The position numbers and the translations under genes were made by a program. This document shows positions 8,627 through 18,306 of a DNA stretch of 51,411 nucleotides, piece by piece; position 1 is the stretch's first letter, and each line of letters begins with the position of its first letter. Under the pieces are notes generated by a model. The model did no database searches, was not told the DNA's origin, and saw nothing but the letters and a program-made list of their open reading frames with translations. This stretch comes from an uncultured Alphaproteobacteria bacterium (lineage in GTDB: Bacteria; Pseudomonadota; Alphaproteobacteria; HIMB59; GCA-002718135), in contig CABZCZ010000011.1 in assembly GCA_902524385.1 (NCBI GenBank), forward strand, positions 1 through 51,411, read 5' to 3'.

Positions 8627-10443
8627 TAATTAATTTTTTTATATTTAATCTTTTCATATTCATAAGTTCAGTTTCTATTATTGGATATGGTTTATTTACT
8701 AATAAATTAATTTTTAATAATGAAGTAATGAATATAGGTGAAATAGGGATAATAGGTTTTTTTAATATATTTTTTTTATCAATACTTCTTCATTTTTTTA
8801 CAGAGTTAAATCTATTTATTAATTCAATTATATTAATTTTCGGTATTGTTTCTTTTTTGGTATTTTTTAAGAAATTTGTTTATCAAATAAATGGATTTAA
8901 ATCTTATTTTTTATTTTTTGTAATATTATTTTTATTATCTTCAATAACACTTCGTACCTATGCTGATTATGAATGGTATCATCTTCCTTATGTAAATTAT
9001 CTAAATAATTTTAAAATCATATTTGGACTAGTTAATTTATCAAATAATTATACGTATGGTCATGGCTGGTTAGATATCTTGGGATTATTTTATTTACCAA
9101 TAATAGAAACTAGAGGATTAACTCACTTACCTGTAGTATTTTATTTTTTTTTTATAATATTTTTTTTAATCGAATATTTAAGGTCTAGTAAGCTAGCAAT
9201 AAAATTTTTTTCATTATCAGTAATCTTTTTTGTTTTAATTACATTTAATAGAATCAAAGATTTTGGTGCTGATATTCAACCAACATTTACTTTATTAATA
9301 TTATTATTTTACATATTAAAATCTTTTACCTCTCATGAAGTAAACTATGTTCATAAAATAGTATATTACTTCTTTTATTCATGTGTACTTAGAATTGGGA
9401 GCGTTATATTTCTACCATTAGTTTTTTTTTACTTACTAATTAATTATCAAAAAATTTTATCTAAAAAATTTTTTATTAATTTAAAATTATATTTATTTTT
9501 ATCTTTGTTTTTCATTATGTTTCTAACAAAAAATATTTTTACAACAGGATGTTTTTTTTACCCTATTCCTTTTACTTGTATTCATCATGACATGATAACT
9601 TGGTCAAGTCCAAAAGAAAATGTTGAAGAAAGATATGAGTTTTTATCATCTATATCAAAACGTTGGAAATTTTACTCAATTCAGGAAGGAAATCTAGAGA
9701 ATAAATATGATTATTATAAGCCAATGATAGAAAATAAAATTTTAACACCAAAAGAATATAACTTGAAAAAATTTTTTTGGTTTAAGTATTTTTTCAAAGA
9801 TGGTGATACATCTAGAATTATTAATACTTTTATAATTACTTTATTTCCTTTTATAATTATTTTAATTTTTAAGGAAAAAAATATTAAAATTCCTATAAGT
9901 AATAATATTAAATTAAATACTTATTTCATAACAATAGGTATTATTTTTTCATCAATTTCATGGATATTTATGTCACCGCAAATGCGTTATGGTGGATACG
10001 CAATTATTGGAGGTGGAATAATTTTATTGAATAGTTTTTATCTTAATAAATATTCATTTAAAGAAAAGATTTTAAATATCATTTTTTTAAGTTTTTTATT
10101 TATATCATTATTTTATTTTTCCTTTAAAAATTTAAGTTACAGTATTGATGATTTTATAAATGAAAGATTTGATTCATTCCCTTGGCCTAATTATGCAAAA
10201 AAAATAAAAAACTATGATTATATAATAAGAAACAAAGATGGTCTTAAATTAAAGTTAGTTATAAGGAGTACTGGAATGAATCAAAGTGGACCAAGAATGT
10301 GTGGTAATATCAACATGTTATGTTTACCATCTGATAGATTTATTTGTGTTGATGAAATTAGAAAAATTAATAATTATATATTTATTAGAAATACGAATAG
10401 TCAATGTTTATTACAGTTTCAGAAAAATTACTGGCAGCATTAA
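8623..10443 (+). CDS. Polytopic membrane protein, possible glycosyltransferase-like (LIC_10190-type)
   Basis: 606 aa, with roughly a dozen strongly hydrophobic, Phe/Ile-rich segments over residues 1-510 and a soluble C-terminal tail of about 90 aa containing several Cys (MCGNINMLCLP). The loop after membrane segment 3-4 reads YADYEWYHLPYVNYLNNFKI. From memory this resembles the D-x-x-x-YHLP loop of large bacterial membrane proteins (LIC_10190-like) distantly related to GT-C polyprenyl-sugar glycosyltransferases. The acidic residues in that first outside loop are where GT-C enzymes keep their catalytic Asp, so a sugar-transfer role is a reasonable but unproved inference. It is among the most AT-rich genes here, and its 3' end faces the tRNA-Ser. 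Confidence 0.7.
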   Translation: MIINFFIFNLFIFISSVSIIGYGLFTNKLIFNNEVMNIGEIGIIGFFNIFFLSILLHFFTELNLFINSIILIFGIVSFLVFFKKFVYQINGFKSYFLFFVILFLLSSITLRTYADYEWYHLPYVNYLNNFKIIFGLVNLSNNYTYGHGWLDILGLFYLPIIETRGLTHLPVVFYFFFIIFFLIEYLRSSKLAIKFFSLSVIFFVLITFNRIKDFGADIQPTFTLLILLFYILKSFTSHEVNYVHKIVYYFFYSCVLRIGSVIFLPLVFFYLLINYQKILSKKFFINLKLYLFLSLFFIMFLTKNIFTTGCFFYPIPFTCIHHDMITWSSPKENVEERYEFLSSISKRWKFYSIQEGNLENKYDYYKPMIENKILTPKEYNLKKFFWFKYFFKDGDTSRIINTFIITLFPFIIILIFKEKNIKIPISNNIKLNTYFITIGIIFSSISWIFMSPQMRYGGYAIIGGGIILLNSFYLNKYSFKEKILNIIFLSFLFISLFYFSFKNLSYSIDDFINERFDSFPWPNYAKKIKNYDYIIRNKDGLKLKLVIRSTGMNQSGPRMCGNINMLCLPSDRFICVDEIRKINNYIFIRNTNSQCLLQFQKNYWQH

Positions 10444-10559
10444 AAATAATAAAATTACAAAACGAAAGTTAAGTATCATTTAAATTATATACAATGAAGA
10501 AAAAAAGAATATTAGAATTATTTAACAAAAAATAAGTTTTAAAGAAAAGTTCTAAAAGA

Positions 10560-10649
10560 TGGCGGAGAGAGAGGGATTCGAACCCTCGGTAGTATTGCTA
10601 CTACACACGCTTTCCAAGCGTGCTGATTAAACCACTCTCACATCTCTCC
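10560..10649 (-). tRNA. tRNA-Ser (anticodon GGA), CCA encoded
   Basis: On the minus strand the acceptor stem GGAGAGA (5') pairs with TCTCTCC (3'), followed by discriminator G and a genomically encoded CCA. The anticodon arm CACGC-TTGGAAA-GCGTG presents GGA, which reads UCC/UCU serine codons. A long variable arm (GTAGTAGCAATACTAC) confirms a class II tRNA, and the T arm is GAGGG-TTCGAAT-CCCTC. Its 5' end lies 5 bases downstream of the lepA stop codon, so it is probably processed from the lepA-containing transcript. Its 3' end points towards the AT-rich stretch at 6.9-10.4 kb. Confidence 0.96.
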
Positions 10650-10654
10650 AAAAT

Positions 10655-12457
10655 TTAATTATCATTCATTTTTAATGCATTTAAAAAAGTATTTTGTGGA
10701 ATATCTACTTTTCCAAACTGCCTCATTCTTTTCTTACCCTTTTTTTGCTTATCCAAAAGTTTATTTTTTCTTGTTACATCTCCACCGTAAAGTTTTTGAG
10801 TCACATCTTTTCTGAATGAAGCTACTGTTTCTCGGGCAATTACTTTTCCTCCTATTGCTGCTTGAATTGCAACTTTAAATTGTTGTCTCGGTATTAAATT
10901 TTTTAATCTTTCACAAAGTGCTCTACCTCTTTGTTCCGATCTATCTTTATGAACAATTAAAGATAGTGCGTCAACTGGATCTCCATTTATAAGTATACCT
11001 ACTTTAACTAAATTATTCACTTCATAACCTGTAATTACGTAATCAAAACTTGCATACCCTTTAGTAATTGATTTTAACCTATCATAAAAATCAAAAACAA
11101 CTTCATTTAATGGAAGTTTATATTCAACTAAAGGTCTATTACCTGCATAACTCATATTTTGCTGGATACCTCTTTTAGAAGTACATAATTCTAGCACTGA
11201 TCCCAAAAATTCTTCAGGTACTATTATTGTAGCCTTAATCCAAGGTTCAGAAATATTTTCAACTTTTACAGGATCCGGCATATCAGTAGGGTTATGTAGA
11301 TTTATAGTTGATCCATCTTTCATTAAAATTTTATAAACGACTGAAGGCGCAGTAGTTACTAGTTCTAAATTAAATTCTCTTTCAAAACGATCTCTGATGA
11401 TTTCTAAATGTAATAAACCTAAAAAACCACAGCGAAAACCATAACCTAAGGCAGGACTTACTTCTGGTTCATAAGAAAAACTTGAATCATTCAATGCCAA
11501 TTTAGCCATACTATCACGCATGTGTTCATAATCATCTGAGTCAACTGGAAACATTCCACAAAAAACAACTGGTTGAGATGGTTTAAAACCTGGAAGAATA
11601 TCTACAGTTGGAAGTTTATCATCTGTTATCGTATCACCAACTTTACAATCAGCAACACTCTTGATACCTGAATTAATAAATCCAATTTCTCCAGGCCCCA
11701 GTGTACTAACTTCAGTAGCTTTAGGCGAAAATATACCTACTCTATCAATTGTGTATGTTGCACCTGTTGCCATAAATCTAATTTTCTGGCCTTTTTTAAG
11801 TTGTCCATTTATCACCCGAACAAGTACAACAACACCTAGATAACTGTCATACCAACTATCAACTAACATACATTTCAATTCTTTATTTTTTTCCCCTGAT
11901 GGAGATGGAAGAAGTGTTATAATTTTATTTAACAAATCTTCTATACCAACTCCTGTTTTTGCTGAAACAAGAGAAGCATTGTCAGTTTCAATACCAAGTA
12001 CATCTTCAATTTGTAATTTTATTTTACCAGGCTCAGAAGAAGGAAGGTCAATTTTATTTAGAACAGGCAAAATTTCATGATCATTATTAATTGCTTGGTA
12101 CGCATTAGCTAGTGTTTGTGCTTCAACACCTTGTGTGGAGTCAACTATTAATAAAGAACCTTCACATGCTGCTAAGGATCTTGATACCTCATATGAGAAA
12201 TCAACATGACCTGGAGTGTCCATAATATTAAGTATGTAACTCTTGCCATCTTTAGATTTGTAAGAAAGTCTAACTGTTTGAGCTTTTATTGTAATGCCTC
12301 TTTCTCTTTCTAATTCCATTGAGTCTAGAACCTGCTCTTTCATCTCTCTATCAGTTAAACCGCCACAAAACTGTATTAGTCTATCGGCTAAAGTTGATTT
12401 CCCATGATCTATATGAGCAACTATGGAGAAATTACGAATAGAACTAAGTTCAGTCAT
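10655..12457 (-). CDS. lepA: Elongation factor 4 / LepA back-translocating GTPase
   Basis: 600 aa, the standard LepA length. GTPase motifs are G1 AHIDHGKS (residues 14-21), G2 RGITIK, G3 DTPGH (80-84) and G4 NKID (134-137). The C-terminal LepA-specific region ends with the basic [11 protein letters not shown] segment. EF4 binds stalled ribosomes and promotes back-translocation or assembly fidelity. Its ATG shares one base with the pheT stop (TAATG), placing it last of the protein genes in the infC-rpmI-rplT-pheS-pheT-lepA block, with tRNA-Ser immediately behind it. Confidence 0.97.
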   Translation of the reverse strand: MTELSSIRNFSIVAHIDHGKSTLADRLIQFCGGLTDREMKEQVLDSMELERERGITIKAQTVRLSYKSKDGKSYILNIMDTPGHVDFSYEVSRSLAACEGSLLIVDSTQGVEAQTLANAYQAINNDHEILPVLNKIDLPSSEPGKIKLQIEDVLGIETDNASLVSAKTGVGIEDLLNKIITLLPSPSGEKNKELKCMLVDSWYDSYLGVVVLVRVINGQLKKGQKIRFMATGATYTIDRVGIFSPKATEVSTLGPGEIGFINSGIKSVADCKVGDTITDDKLPTVDILPGFKPSQPVVFCGMFPVDSDDYEHMRDSMAKLALNDSSFSYEPEVSPALGYGFRCGFLGLLHLEIIRDRFEREFNLELVTTAPSVVYKILMKDGSTINLHNPTDMPDPVKVENISEPWIKATIIVPEEFLGSVLELCTSKRGIQQNMSYAGNRPLVEYKLPLNEVVFDFYDRLKSITKGYASFDYVITGYEVNNLVKVGILINGDPVDALSLIVHKDRSEQRGRALCERLKNLIPRQQFKVAIQAAIGGKVIARETVASFRKDVTQKLYGGDVTRKNKLLDKQKKGKKRMRQFGKVDIPQNTFLNALKMNDN

Positions 12458-14847
12458 TAGTTTCTTATAGATGCATCAAGCGATTTAGATATTTCAACTA
12501 TTATTTTATTTGATAATTCCTCAATTTCTTGATCGTTGAATGTTTTATCTTGAGGTTGCAGTAATACCCTAAAAGCAATACTTTTTTTATTTTCTGGAAG
12601 TTTATCGCCATCATAAACGTCAAATATTGTTACATTTTGAATTATGTTTTTATCTATTTTTTTTACTTTTTTAATTATCTCACTTCCCTTAACATCTTTT
12701 GGAAACAGAAAAGCAAAATCTCTTTCAACCATTTGATAAGGATTATTAGCAAACCCACCCTTTGAGGAAGATTTATTTTCTTGAAATTGTGATATATTCT
12801 CCAAATATATTTCAAAACCAAATACCTTAAAATTAACATCCATTGTTTTTAATAAAATTGGATGCAACTCTCCAAAATTAGCTATTTTGTTTTTACCAAG
12901 TCTTAAAGAAGATGATTTGCCAGGATGATAGATTTGACCTTCAAGTTTTTCATATAACAAATTATCTACTGGCACATTTAAGTTTGCTAATATAGAAAAT
13001 AAATCAGCCTTTATACTAAAGACATCAATATTTTTTTTATTTGATAACCAGTTTTGTTCATCAGATGGGCCATAAGCTATAGCAGTGGCAACATTTTCTT
13101 GTTGGTCTGGTAATGATTTAGAAAAATTAGGACCTACTTCAAATATTTTTGCTCTCAGGTACATTCTAGCTTTATTTTGATTGATTGCTTCTAATAAATT
13201 TGGAAGCGTTGATGGTCTCATTGCGTTCAAATCGGTACTTATTGGATTTTTTAAACTAATTATTTCATCTGAGATAATCTTTGCTTTTTTTTCATGCATA
13301 AATGACCATGTTACAACTTCTGAGTATCCATTAAGAGCTATAGTTTTTTTGCTTTTATAAAAAGTTTTTGTTTTAGTATTTAAAATCTGCTTTTTTTCTT
13401 CTTGATTAGTTACTTTTTTTAGAGGAATTTTATTATAACCATAAATTCTAATTATTTCTTCGACGATATCTGCCTCACTAACAATATCTGGTCTAAAAGT
13501 AGGGCTCTGAATTTCAAATTTTGAATTTTTTTCAGTAACAGAAAAACCAAGTGAAGCTAAGATTTTTTTCTGTTCATTATTATTGATTTCTATTCCGCCA
13601 AAAGTCTTTATTTTATTTGTGTCAAACATAAATGGTTTATTTTTTTCTATATTGATTTCTGAAGAAACTAACTCACTTACTTCTCCTCCACATAATTTCA
13701 AAATCATTTGAGTTGCTGCATCTACACCCCAATAGATAGAATCAGTATCAATCCCTCTTTCAAAACGGTAACGTGCATCACTTTGAAGATTTAGTTTTCT
13801 TCCAGTTTTAGTTACAGAAATCGGATCAAATAACGCAACTTCTAGAAAAACATTTTTTGTCTCCATACTACAACCACTATCGAGACCACCCATAACTCCA
13901 CCAATACCATGAAGTTTTTTTTCATCATCAGAAATTACAATCATCTCAGTGTCACATTTATAATTAACTTCATTTAATGCTAAACATTCCTCATTTTTGT
14001 TGGCTAATCGCATTGTTAAATTGCCTGACACTTTATCAGCATCGTAAACATGAAGTGGTCTTCCTAAGTCAAAGGTAATATAATTTGTAATGTCAACAAG
14101 AGCTGAAATGGGCCTTAATCCGATTGCAGTTAATCTATCTTGAAGCCATTTAGGGCTTTCAACATTTTTGACATTTTTGAAATATCGACCTGCTACTCCA
14201 GGACATAGATTATTATTTTGAAATTCTTTTTTCCACGTAATTGGGCTTTTGAATGATTCTTTTGATTTTTTATTATTTAAGTCTTTTAATTTACCAATTC
14301 CTGCTGCTGCTAAATCTCTTGCGATACCTCTGACCGATAAACAGTCAGATCTATTTGGTGTTAAATTAATTTCAATAACAGGTTCATCTATTGCAAAAAT
14401 TTTACTAAATAAATCACCAATTTTATAATTATCTTTTACTTCAATAATTCCATCGTGTTCATCAGAAATACTCATCTCTCTTTCTGATACAAGCATTCCG
14501 CAAGACTCAACTCCTCTAATTTTAGTTTTTTTTAAATGTAAATCAGTTCCAGGAATGTAACTATTTTCTGGTGCAAAAATTCCAAGTATGCCTTCTCTTG
14601 CATTTGGAGCGCCACACACAACTTGATAATTTCCATTTATTGTTTGAACCTGACATACTTTAAGCTTATCTGCATCTGGATGCTTTTCTGCTTTTAAAAC
14701 TTTAGCTACTGTAAAATTCTTAAAAATTTCTGATTTATCTTCTACACTTTGAATTTCTAAACCAATATTGGTTAAAGTATCTGTTATGGTATTTAAATTT
14801 TCAGAAGTATCTAAATGATCTTTTAGCCAGTTTAGTGTAAATTTCAT
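12457..14847 (-). CDS. pheT: Phenylalanyl-tRNA synthetase beta subunit
   Basis: 796 aa, equal to the usual bacterial length. Domain order: an EMAP-type tRNA-binding domain (about residues 40-150, [22 protein letters not shown]), B3/B4 editing domain, B5 domain (about 400-475, [10 protein letters not shown] at its end), a catalytic-like core and a C-terminal FDX-ACB anticodon-binding domain (about 705-796, [13 protein letters not shown]). It forms the alpha2-beta2 enzyme with PheS, encoded immediately upstream: the pheS stop is directly adjacent to the pheT ATG. Confidence 0.97.
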   Translation of the reverse strand: MKFTLNWLKDHLDTSENLNTITDTLTNIGLEIQSVEDKSEIFKNFTVAKVLKAEKHPDADKLKVCQVQTINGNYQVVCGAPNAREGILGIFAPENSYIPGTDLHLKKTKIRGVESCGMLVSEREMSISDEHDGIIEVKDNYKIGDLFSKIFAIDEPVIEINLTPNRSDCLSVRGIARDLAAAGIGKLKDLNNKKSKESFKSPITWKKEFQNNNLCPGVAGRYFKNVKNVESPKWLQDRLTAIGLRPISALVDITNYITFDLGRPLHVYDADKVSGNLTMRLANKNEECLALNEVNYKCDTEMIVISDDEKKLHGIGGVMGGLDSGCSMETKNVFLEVALFDPISVTKTGRKLNLQSDARYRFERGIDTDSIYWGVDAATQMILKLCGGEVSELVSSEINIEKNKPFMFDTNKIKTFGGIEINNNEQKKILASLGFSVTEKNSKFEIQSPTFRPDIVSEADIVEEIIRIYGYNKIPLKKVTNQEEKKQILNTKTKTFYKSKKTIALNGYSEVVTWSFMHEKKAKIISDEIISLKNPISTDLNAMRPSTLPNLLEAINQNKARMYLRAKIFEVGPNFSKSLPDQQENVATAIAYGPSDEQNWLSNKKNIDVFSIKADLFSILANLNVPVDNLLYEKLEGQIYHPGKSSSLRLGKNKIANFGELHPILLKTMDVNFKVFGFEIYLENISQFQENKSSSKGGFANNPYQMVERDFAFLFPKDVKGSEIIKKVKKIDKNIIQNVTIFDVYDGDKLPENKKSIAFRVLLQPQDKTFNDQEIEELSNKIIVEISKSLDASIRN

Positions 14848-15906
14848 TTATACCCCTGATCGTGTTTGGTTATCCAAAATACTAAAACCATAATGATCCA
14901 GCCATCTATAATTTGGATCAAAAAAACTTCTTAAATCTGTAATACCATATTTAAGCATCGACAAACGCTCAATTCCCATACCAAAAGCAAAACCCTGATA
15001 CAGTTTTGAATCAATATTACAATTATCTAAAACTATAGGATTAACCATTCCACAACCCAATATTTCTAACCATTTATCACCTTCACCAATTTTTATTTTA
15101 TTATTTACTTTGGTATAAGCTACATCCATTTCTGCACTAGGCTCGGTAAAAGGAAAGTAACTAGGGCGAAAACGGTATTGTAAGTTTTTTACTTCGAAAA
15201 ATTCTTCTAAGAATGAAACGAGTGTTGATTTTAAATCAACCATAGTAGAACTTGTATCAACGACTAAACCTTCTACCTGATGAAACATAGGAGCATGTGT
15301 AGCATCTGAGTCACTTCTATAAGTTCTGCCAGGCACAATAATTTTAATAGGTGGTTTTGTTTTTAGCATAGTTCTCACTTGAACAGGACTTGTATGTGTT
15401 CGAAGAACATTTTTGTCTCCATTATCCTGAACATAAAAAGTATCCTGCATTTCTCTTGCTGGATGATGTTCTGGGATATTTAAAGCTGTAAAATTATTAA
15501 AATCTGTTTCTATATCTGGACCTGTTTCCACTGCATAATTTAAATTTCCAAAAATTTCTATAATATTAAATATTGTTTGACTAATTGGGTGTATTTTTCC
15601 TTTTTCAGAAATATTAGGTGGTAGAGTAACATCAATTGTTTCTAAATTAATCCTGTTTGAAATTTCAATATTTTCAATTTCTGTTCTTTGGTTTTTAATA
15701 CCTTCCTCAATTTCTTTTTTGATAATATTTAATTGCTGTCCTTTCGATTTTTTTTCTTCAATCGACAAAGAACCTAATCCTTTTAAAGCTTCAGGTATTA
15801 TTCCTTTTTTACCTAAATAATATAATCGAAGTTTTTCTAAATCTTCGAAGGATTTTGAAGCTTTAATTTTTTTTAGAACATCAATTTTATTTTCAACAAA
15901 TACCAT
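14848..15906 (-). CDS. pheS: Phenylalanyl-tRNA synthetase alpha subunit
   Basis: 352 aa from the ATG at 15906; a TTG codon directly before it (15909) is possible but less likely. An N-terminal coiled-coil tRNA-contact region (about 1-85) is followed by the class II synthetase core, with motif 2 around RTYRSDSDATHAPMFHQVEG and motif 3 in GFAFGMGIERLSML. It attaches phenylalanine to tRNA-Phe together with PheT. The coiled-coil region is Lys-rich, in line with the AT-biased genome. rplT lies 26 bases upstream on the same strand. Confidence 0.97.
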   Translation of the reverse strand: MVFVENKIDVLKKIKASKSFEDLEKLRLYYLGKKGIIPEALKGLGSLSIEEKKSKGQQLNIIKKEIEEGIKNQRTEIENIEISNRINLETIDVTLPPNISEKGKIHPISQTIFNIIEIFGNLNYAVETGPDIETDFNNFTALNIPEHHPAREMQDTFYVQDNGDKNVLRTHTSPVQVRTMLKTKPPIKIIVPGRTYRSDSDATHAPMFHQVEGLVVDTSSTMVDLKSTLVSFLEEFFEVKNLQYRFRPSYFPFTEPSAEMDVAYTKVNNKIKIGEGDKWLEILGCGMVNPIVLDNCNIDSKLYQGFAFGMGIERLSMLKYGITDLRSFFDPNYRWLDHYGFSILDNQTRSGV

Positions 15907-15935
15907 CAAAATCTATTATATTTTATTAATTAAAA

Positions 15936-16289
15936 TTATCTAGCAGATTGAGCTTTATCAACTAAGGCTTTAAAAGCCTCTGGCTGATTAATTGCAAGAT
16001 CCGCTAAAATCTTTCTATCTATTTCAATAGATGATTTTTTAAGACCAGATATAAATTGCGAATATGTTAAACCATGAAGTCGAACACCAGCATTGATTCT
16101 TTGAATCCATAAGCCCCTAAAATCACTTTTTCTTTTTTTACGATCTCTATAAGCATATTGCATGCCTCTTTCGACAGCCTGCACAGCAACTCGAAAAACA
16201 TTTTTTCTTCTACCGTAATAACCTTTTGCTCTTTTAATTACTTTTTTGTGTCTAGCTCTTGCTGTAACACCTCGTGATACTCTTGCCAT
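15936..16289 (-). CDS. rplT: 50S ribosomal protein L20
   Basis: 117 aa starting [19 protein letters not shown]. The frame is open further upstream to 16328, but the ATG at 16289 matches the family N-terminus and is preceded by a good ribosome-binding site (AAGGGGAA, 4 bases before the ATG). The sequence is basic, with the conserved [14 protein letters not shown] and [13 protein letters not shown] segments. L20 binds 23S rRNA early in assembly of the large subunit and in several bacteria represses its own operon. It lies between rpmI and pheS as in most bacteria. Confidence 0.97.
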   Translation of the reverse strand: MARVSRGVTARARHKKVIKRAKGYYGRRKNVFRVAVQAVERGMQYAYRDRKKRKSDFRGLWIQRINAGVRLHGLTYSQFISGLKKSSIEIDRKILADLAINQPEAFKALVDKAQSAR

Positions 16290-16299
16290 TGATTTCCCC

Positions 16300-16500
16300 T
16301 TACTTGTTGTATGGTAACATATGATCAATCAAAGCAGAGTCACCTGGTGACATAATTGCAGATCTTTTAGTGTTACGAATAAATTTATTGGAACGTTTAC
16401 TCATTCCATGTCTTTTTCCAGCAGGTTTAAACTTAATCTTACCAGTACCTGTTCTAGAAAATCTTTTTTTTAAACTACTCTTAGTTTTAAGCTTGGGCAT
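16300..16500 (-). CDS. rpmI: 50S ribosomal protein L35
   Basis: 66 aa, [20 protein letters not shown], typical L35 with a Lys/Arg-rich body ([15 protein letters not shown]). It is preceded by AGGAG seven bases before the ATG, one of the clearer ribosome-binding sites in the window. It sits 102 bases after infC and 10 bases before rplT. The 102-base gap contains a GC-rich hairpin that could be an L20 autoregulatory target. Confidence 0.97.
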   Translation of the reverse strand: MPKLKTKSSLKKRFSRTGTGKIKFKPAGKRHGMSKRSNKFIRNTKRSAIMSPGDSALIDHMLPYNK

Positions 16501-16532
16501 TACTATCTCCTATATTATAAATTTACCCGTTA

Positions 16533-16548
16533 GGCTGCCCTGCAAGCC
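16533..16548 (-). promoter_or_regulatory. Candidate L20-type autoregulatory hairpin ahead of rpmI
   Basis: On the minus strand GGCTTGCAGGGCAGCC folds as GGC-(T)-TGC pairing with GCAGCC, with one bulged T and a three-base loop. It stands out as a GC-rich island in AT-rich leader sequence, about 33 bases ahead of the rpmI ATG. In E. coli and in Firmicutes the rpmI-rplT mRNA leader carries an L20-binding element, and position and context fit that role. The fold was made by eye, and similarity to a known L20 leader has not been tested. Confidence 0.3.
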
Positions 16549-16602
16549 ATAACAAGTTTTGAAGGCTTATACTGATAATTGAGTATTTTACAATATGTAG
16601 AA

Positions 16603-17142
16603 TTATTTAGCAACTTGAGGGACAAGTATCATCATTATTTGTCTTCCCTCAAACTTAGGAGCTACTTCAACTTTTGCATATTCTTCAACTTCTGAAGTTA
16701 GTTTTTTTAGCAGATCAAAGCCTAAATTTTGATGCTCCATTTCACGTCCTCTGAAACGCATAGAGACTTTAACTTTATTACCACCACCTATAAACTTAGA
16801 GAGTGCTTTAATTTTAACATTATAATCATGCGTATCAATACCAGGTCTCATTTTAATCTCTTTAACTTCAATTGTTTTTTGTTTCTTTTTTGCTTCTTTC
16901 TTACTTTTTTGCTCTCTATATTTTAATTTACCATAATCTATAATTTTACAAACTGGTGGATTAGCTTCAGGAGACACTTCAACTAAATCAAAACCCTCAT
17001 CTTCTGCTTGAATTAAAGCTTCGCGAATGCTTAAGATCCCCATTTGTTTACCACTACTAGATATCAGTCTGACTTCACTTGCAGTAATCTGCTCATTGAT
17101 TCTTGGACTAGTATCTTTCTTTGTTTTGAAATTTACAGCCAA
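16603..17142 (-). CDS. infC: Translation initiation factor IF-3, non-canonical start codon
   Basis: 179 aa. The N-terminal domain begins RINEQITASEVRLI; a Lys-rich linker (YREQKSKKEAKKKQKT) leads to the C-terminal domain with MRPGIDTHDYNVK and the conserved RFRGREMEHQNLG. IF-3 prevents premature 50S joining and rejects non-standard start codons. No ATG or GTG is available before residue 34; the most upstream usable codons are ATA, ATT and TTG in a row at 17148-17140. TTG at 17142 was chosen, but ATT, the start used by E. coli infC, is one codon earlier. IF-3 rejecting its own weak start is a known feedback loop and may operate here. Confidence 0.96.
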   Translation of the reverse strand: MAVNFKTKKDTSPRINEQITASEVRLISSSGKQMGILSIREALIQAEDEGFDLVEVSPEANPPVCKIIDYGKLKYREQKSKKEAKKKQKTIEVKEIKMRPGIDTHDYNVKIKALSKFIGGGNKVKVSMRFRGREMEHQNLGFDLLKKLTSEVEEYAKVEVAPKFEGRQIMMILVPQVAK

Positions 17143-17178
17143 AATTATATTGATATTGAGTTAAAGCTATTATTTAAT

Positions 17179-17208
17179 AGCATATTAGGAAATTAAGTCT
17201 TTTGTCAT
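17179..17208 (-). promoter_or_regulatory. Candidate sigma-70 promoter for the infC-lepA operon
   Basis: Reading the minus strand, ATGACA (17208-17203, 5 of 6 to TTGACA) and TATGCT (17184-17179, 4 of 6 to TATAAT) are separated by 18 bases. The predicted start site would be about 30 bases ahead of infC. A perfect 7-bp dyad GCTATTA-TT-TAATAGC (17166-17181) overlaps the -10 and start region and could be an operator. Matches were judged by eye in AT-rich DNA, where chance hits are common. Confidence 0.35.
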
Positions 17209-17298
17209 ATTTTGTTAGGATATAATCTCAAATGAATTTAAATTCAAGGGCTGATTTTAAAAAATATAAACTGTTTTTTAAGTAATTAAATACACTTT

Positions 17299-18306
17299 AT
17301 GAAAATTTGTTTAGTTAGAAACGATAAAATGGGAGATATGATCCTCACTCTTCCAGTTGTTCAAGGACTAAAACAAGCTAATAAGGATTATAAAATTGAT
17401 ATTGTATGTTCTAAAAAAAATCAAAAAATATGTAAAAACTATAAATCTATTAACAAAATTTTTTTACTTCAAAATAAATTTTATCAAGTCTTAAAAATAA
17501 TTTCAAAATTAAGAAATGAAGATTATGATTATATTTTCACATATAGCCCTGGTATATTCAGTATATTAATATCAATTTTTTCTAAAAGTAAAATAAAGTC
17601 ATTGTTAATTTTTAAATCTCGATACAAAAATAATTACATGAGTAAATTTTTTGATAGAATTTTGGGTAAGATCTTTTTTACTCACTGCTTAATAATCGAT
17701 CGCCAATTAAGATATTCCAAAAAAATCCCAATTCATCAAACAGAAATTATGATGGAGTTAGTTACTAAAAGTGGATTAAATTATAATAAGACAGCAGAGA
17801 TTAAGAATGAATTTGGATTTAATCAAATAGAATTAAGTTCTAAAAAATTATGCTTAATTCATTTATCTTCAAAATGGATCAATAAATATTTTTCAGAAAC
17901 AAACTTTATCACTCTATTAGACAATCTCAAAAATTTGAAAATCAATATTGTAATGACAACTGATGGAACATCAAAAAATGTATTCTATGAAATATTTAAA
18001 AAATATGAGATTATTACAAATGAAGAGTTTGAAAATCTTAAAAAGATAAATAATGTTTTAATCTTAGATCAATTAAATTTTGATAATTGGACATCAATAA
18101 TAAACTCTTCAACATATGTAATTACACCGGAATGTGGATGCACACATATTGCATCACTTTCTGAAACGAAACTTTGTGTTATTTATGATTCAGATAATGT
18201 TCCAGGTATGATTGCAGAAGAGTATGCACCCTGGAAGAAAAAATATACTAAACTATTCTCTAATAACCAAAATTTAGAAAAAGAATTAATTTCATTTATT
18301 GATTAA
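17299..18306 (+). CDS. Glycosyltransferase family 9 (heptosyltransferase-like)
   Basis: 335 aa. The N-terminus MKICLVRNDKMGDMILTLPV is the classic GT9 start in which a conserved acidic residue follows MGD. The C-terminal donor-binding half contains TPECGCTHIASLSETKLCVIY, matching the ADP-heptose-binding region of WaaC/WaaF enzymes. It probably adds a sugar to the LPS core at the inner membrane. Its last 15 bases overlap the 3' end of another GT9 gene on the opposite strand. Which sugar is transferred cannot be told from sequence alone. Confidence 0.82.
   Translation: MKICLVRNDKMGDMILTLPVVQGLKQANKDYKIDIVCSKKNQKICKNYKSINKIFLLQNKFYQVLKIISKLRNEDYDYIFTYSPGIFSILISIFSKSKIKSLLIFKSRYKNNYMSKFFDRILGKIFFTHCLIIDRQLRYSKKIPIHQTEIMMELVTKSGLNYNKTAEIKNEFGFNQIELSSKKLCLIHLSSKWINKYFSETNFITLLDNLKNLKINIVMTTDGTSKNVFYEIFKKYEIITNEEFENLKKINNVLILDQLNFDNWTSIINSSTYVITPECGCTHIASLSETKLCVIYDSDNVPGMIAEEYAPWKKKYTKLFSNNQNLEKELISFID

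Noticed and set aside
10286-10483. 65-aa ORF overlapping the end of the membrane-protein gene
   Set aside because: It lies mostly inside the longer frame, has no recognisable domain and no ribosome-binding site; it is a shadow frame.
10494-10535. 13-codon ORF (MKKKRILELFNKK) before tRNA-Ser
   Set aside because: Too short and too AT-biased to distinguish from chance; the rest of 10444-10559 shows nothing else.
10560-10649. Possible att-site duplication of the tRNA-Ser 3' end marking an integrated island
   Set aside because: I could not find a second copy of the T-arm/acceptor sequence in the window and there is no integrase gene; only the position is suggestive.
16290-16328. Longer rplT start giving 13 extra residues
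   Set aside because: The extension overlaps rpmI coding sequence and does not match the L20 N-terminus; the ATG at 16289 has its own ribosome-binding site.
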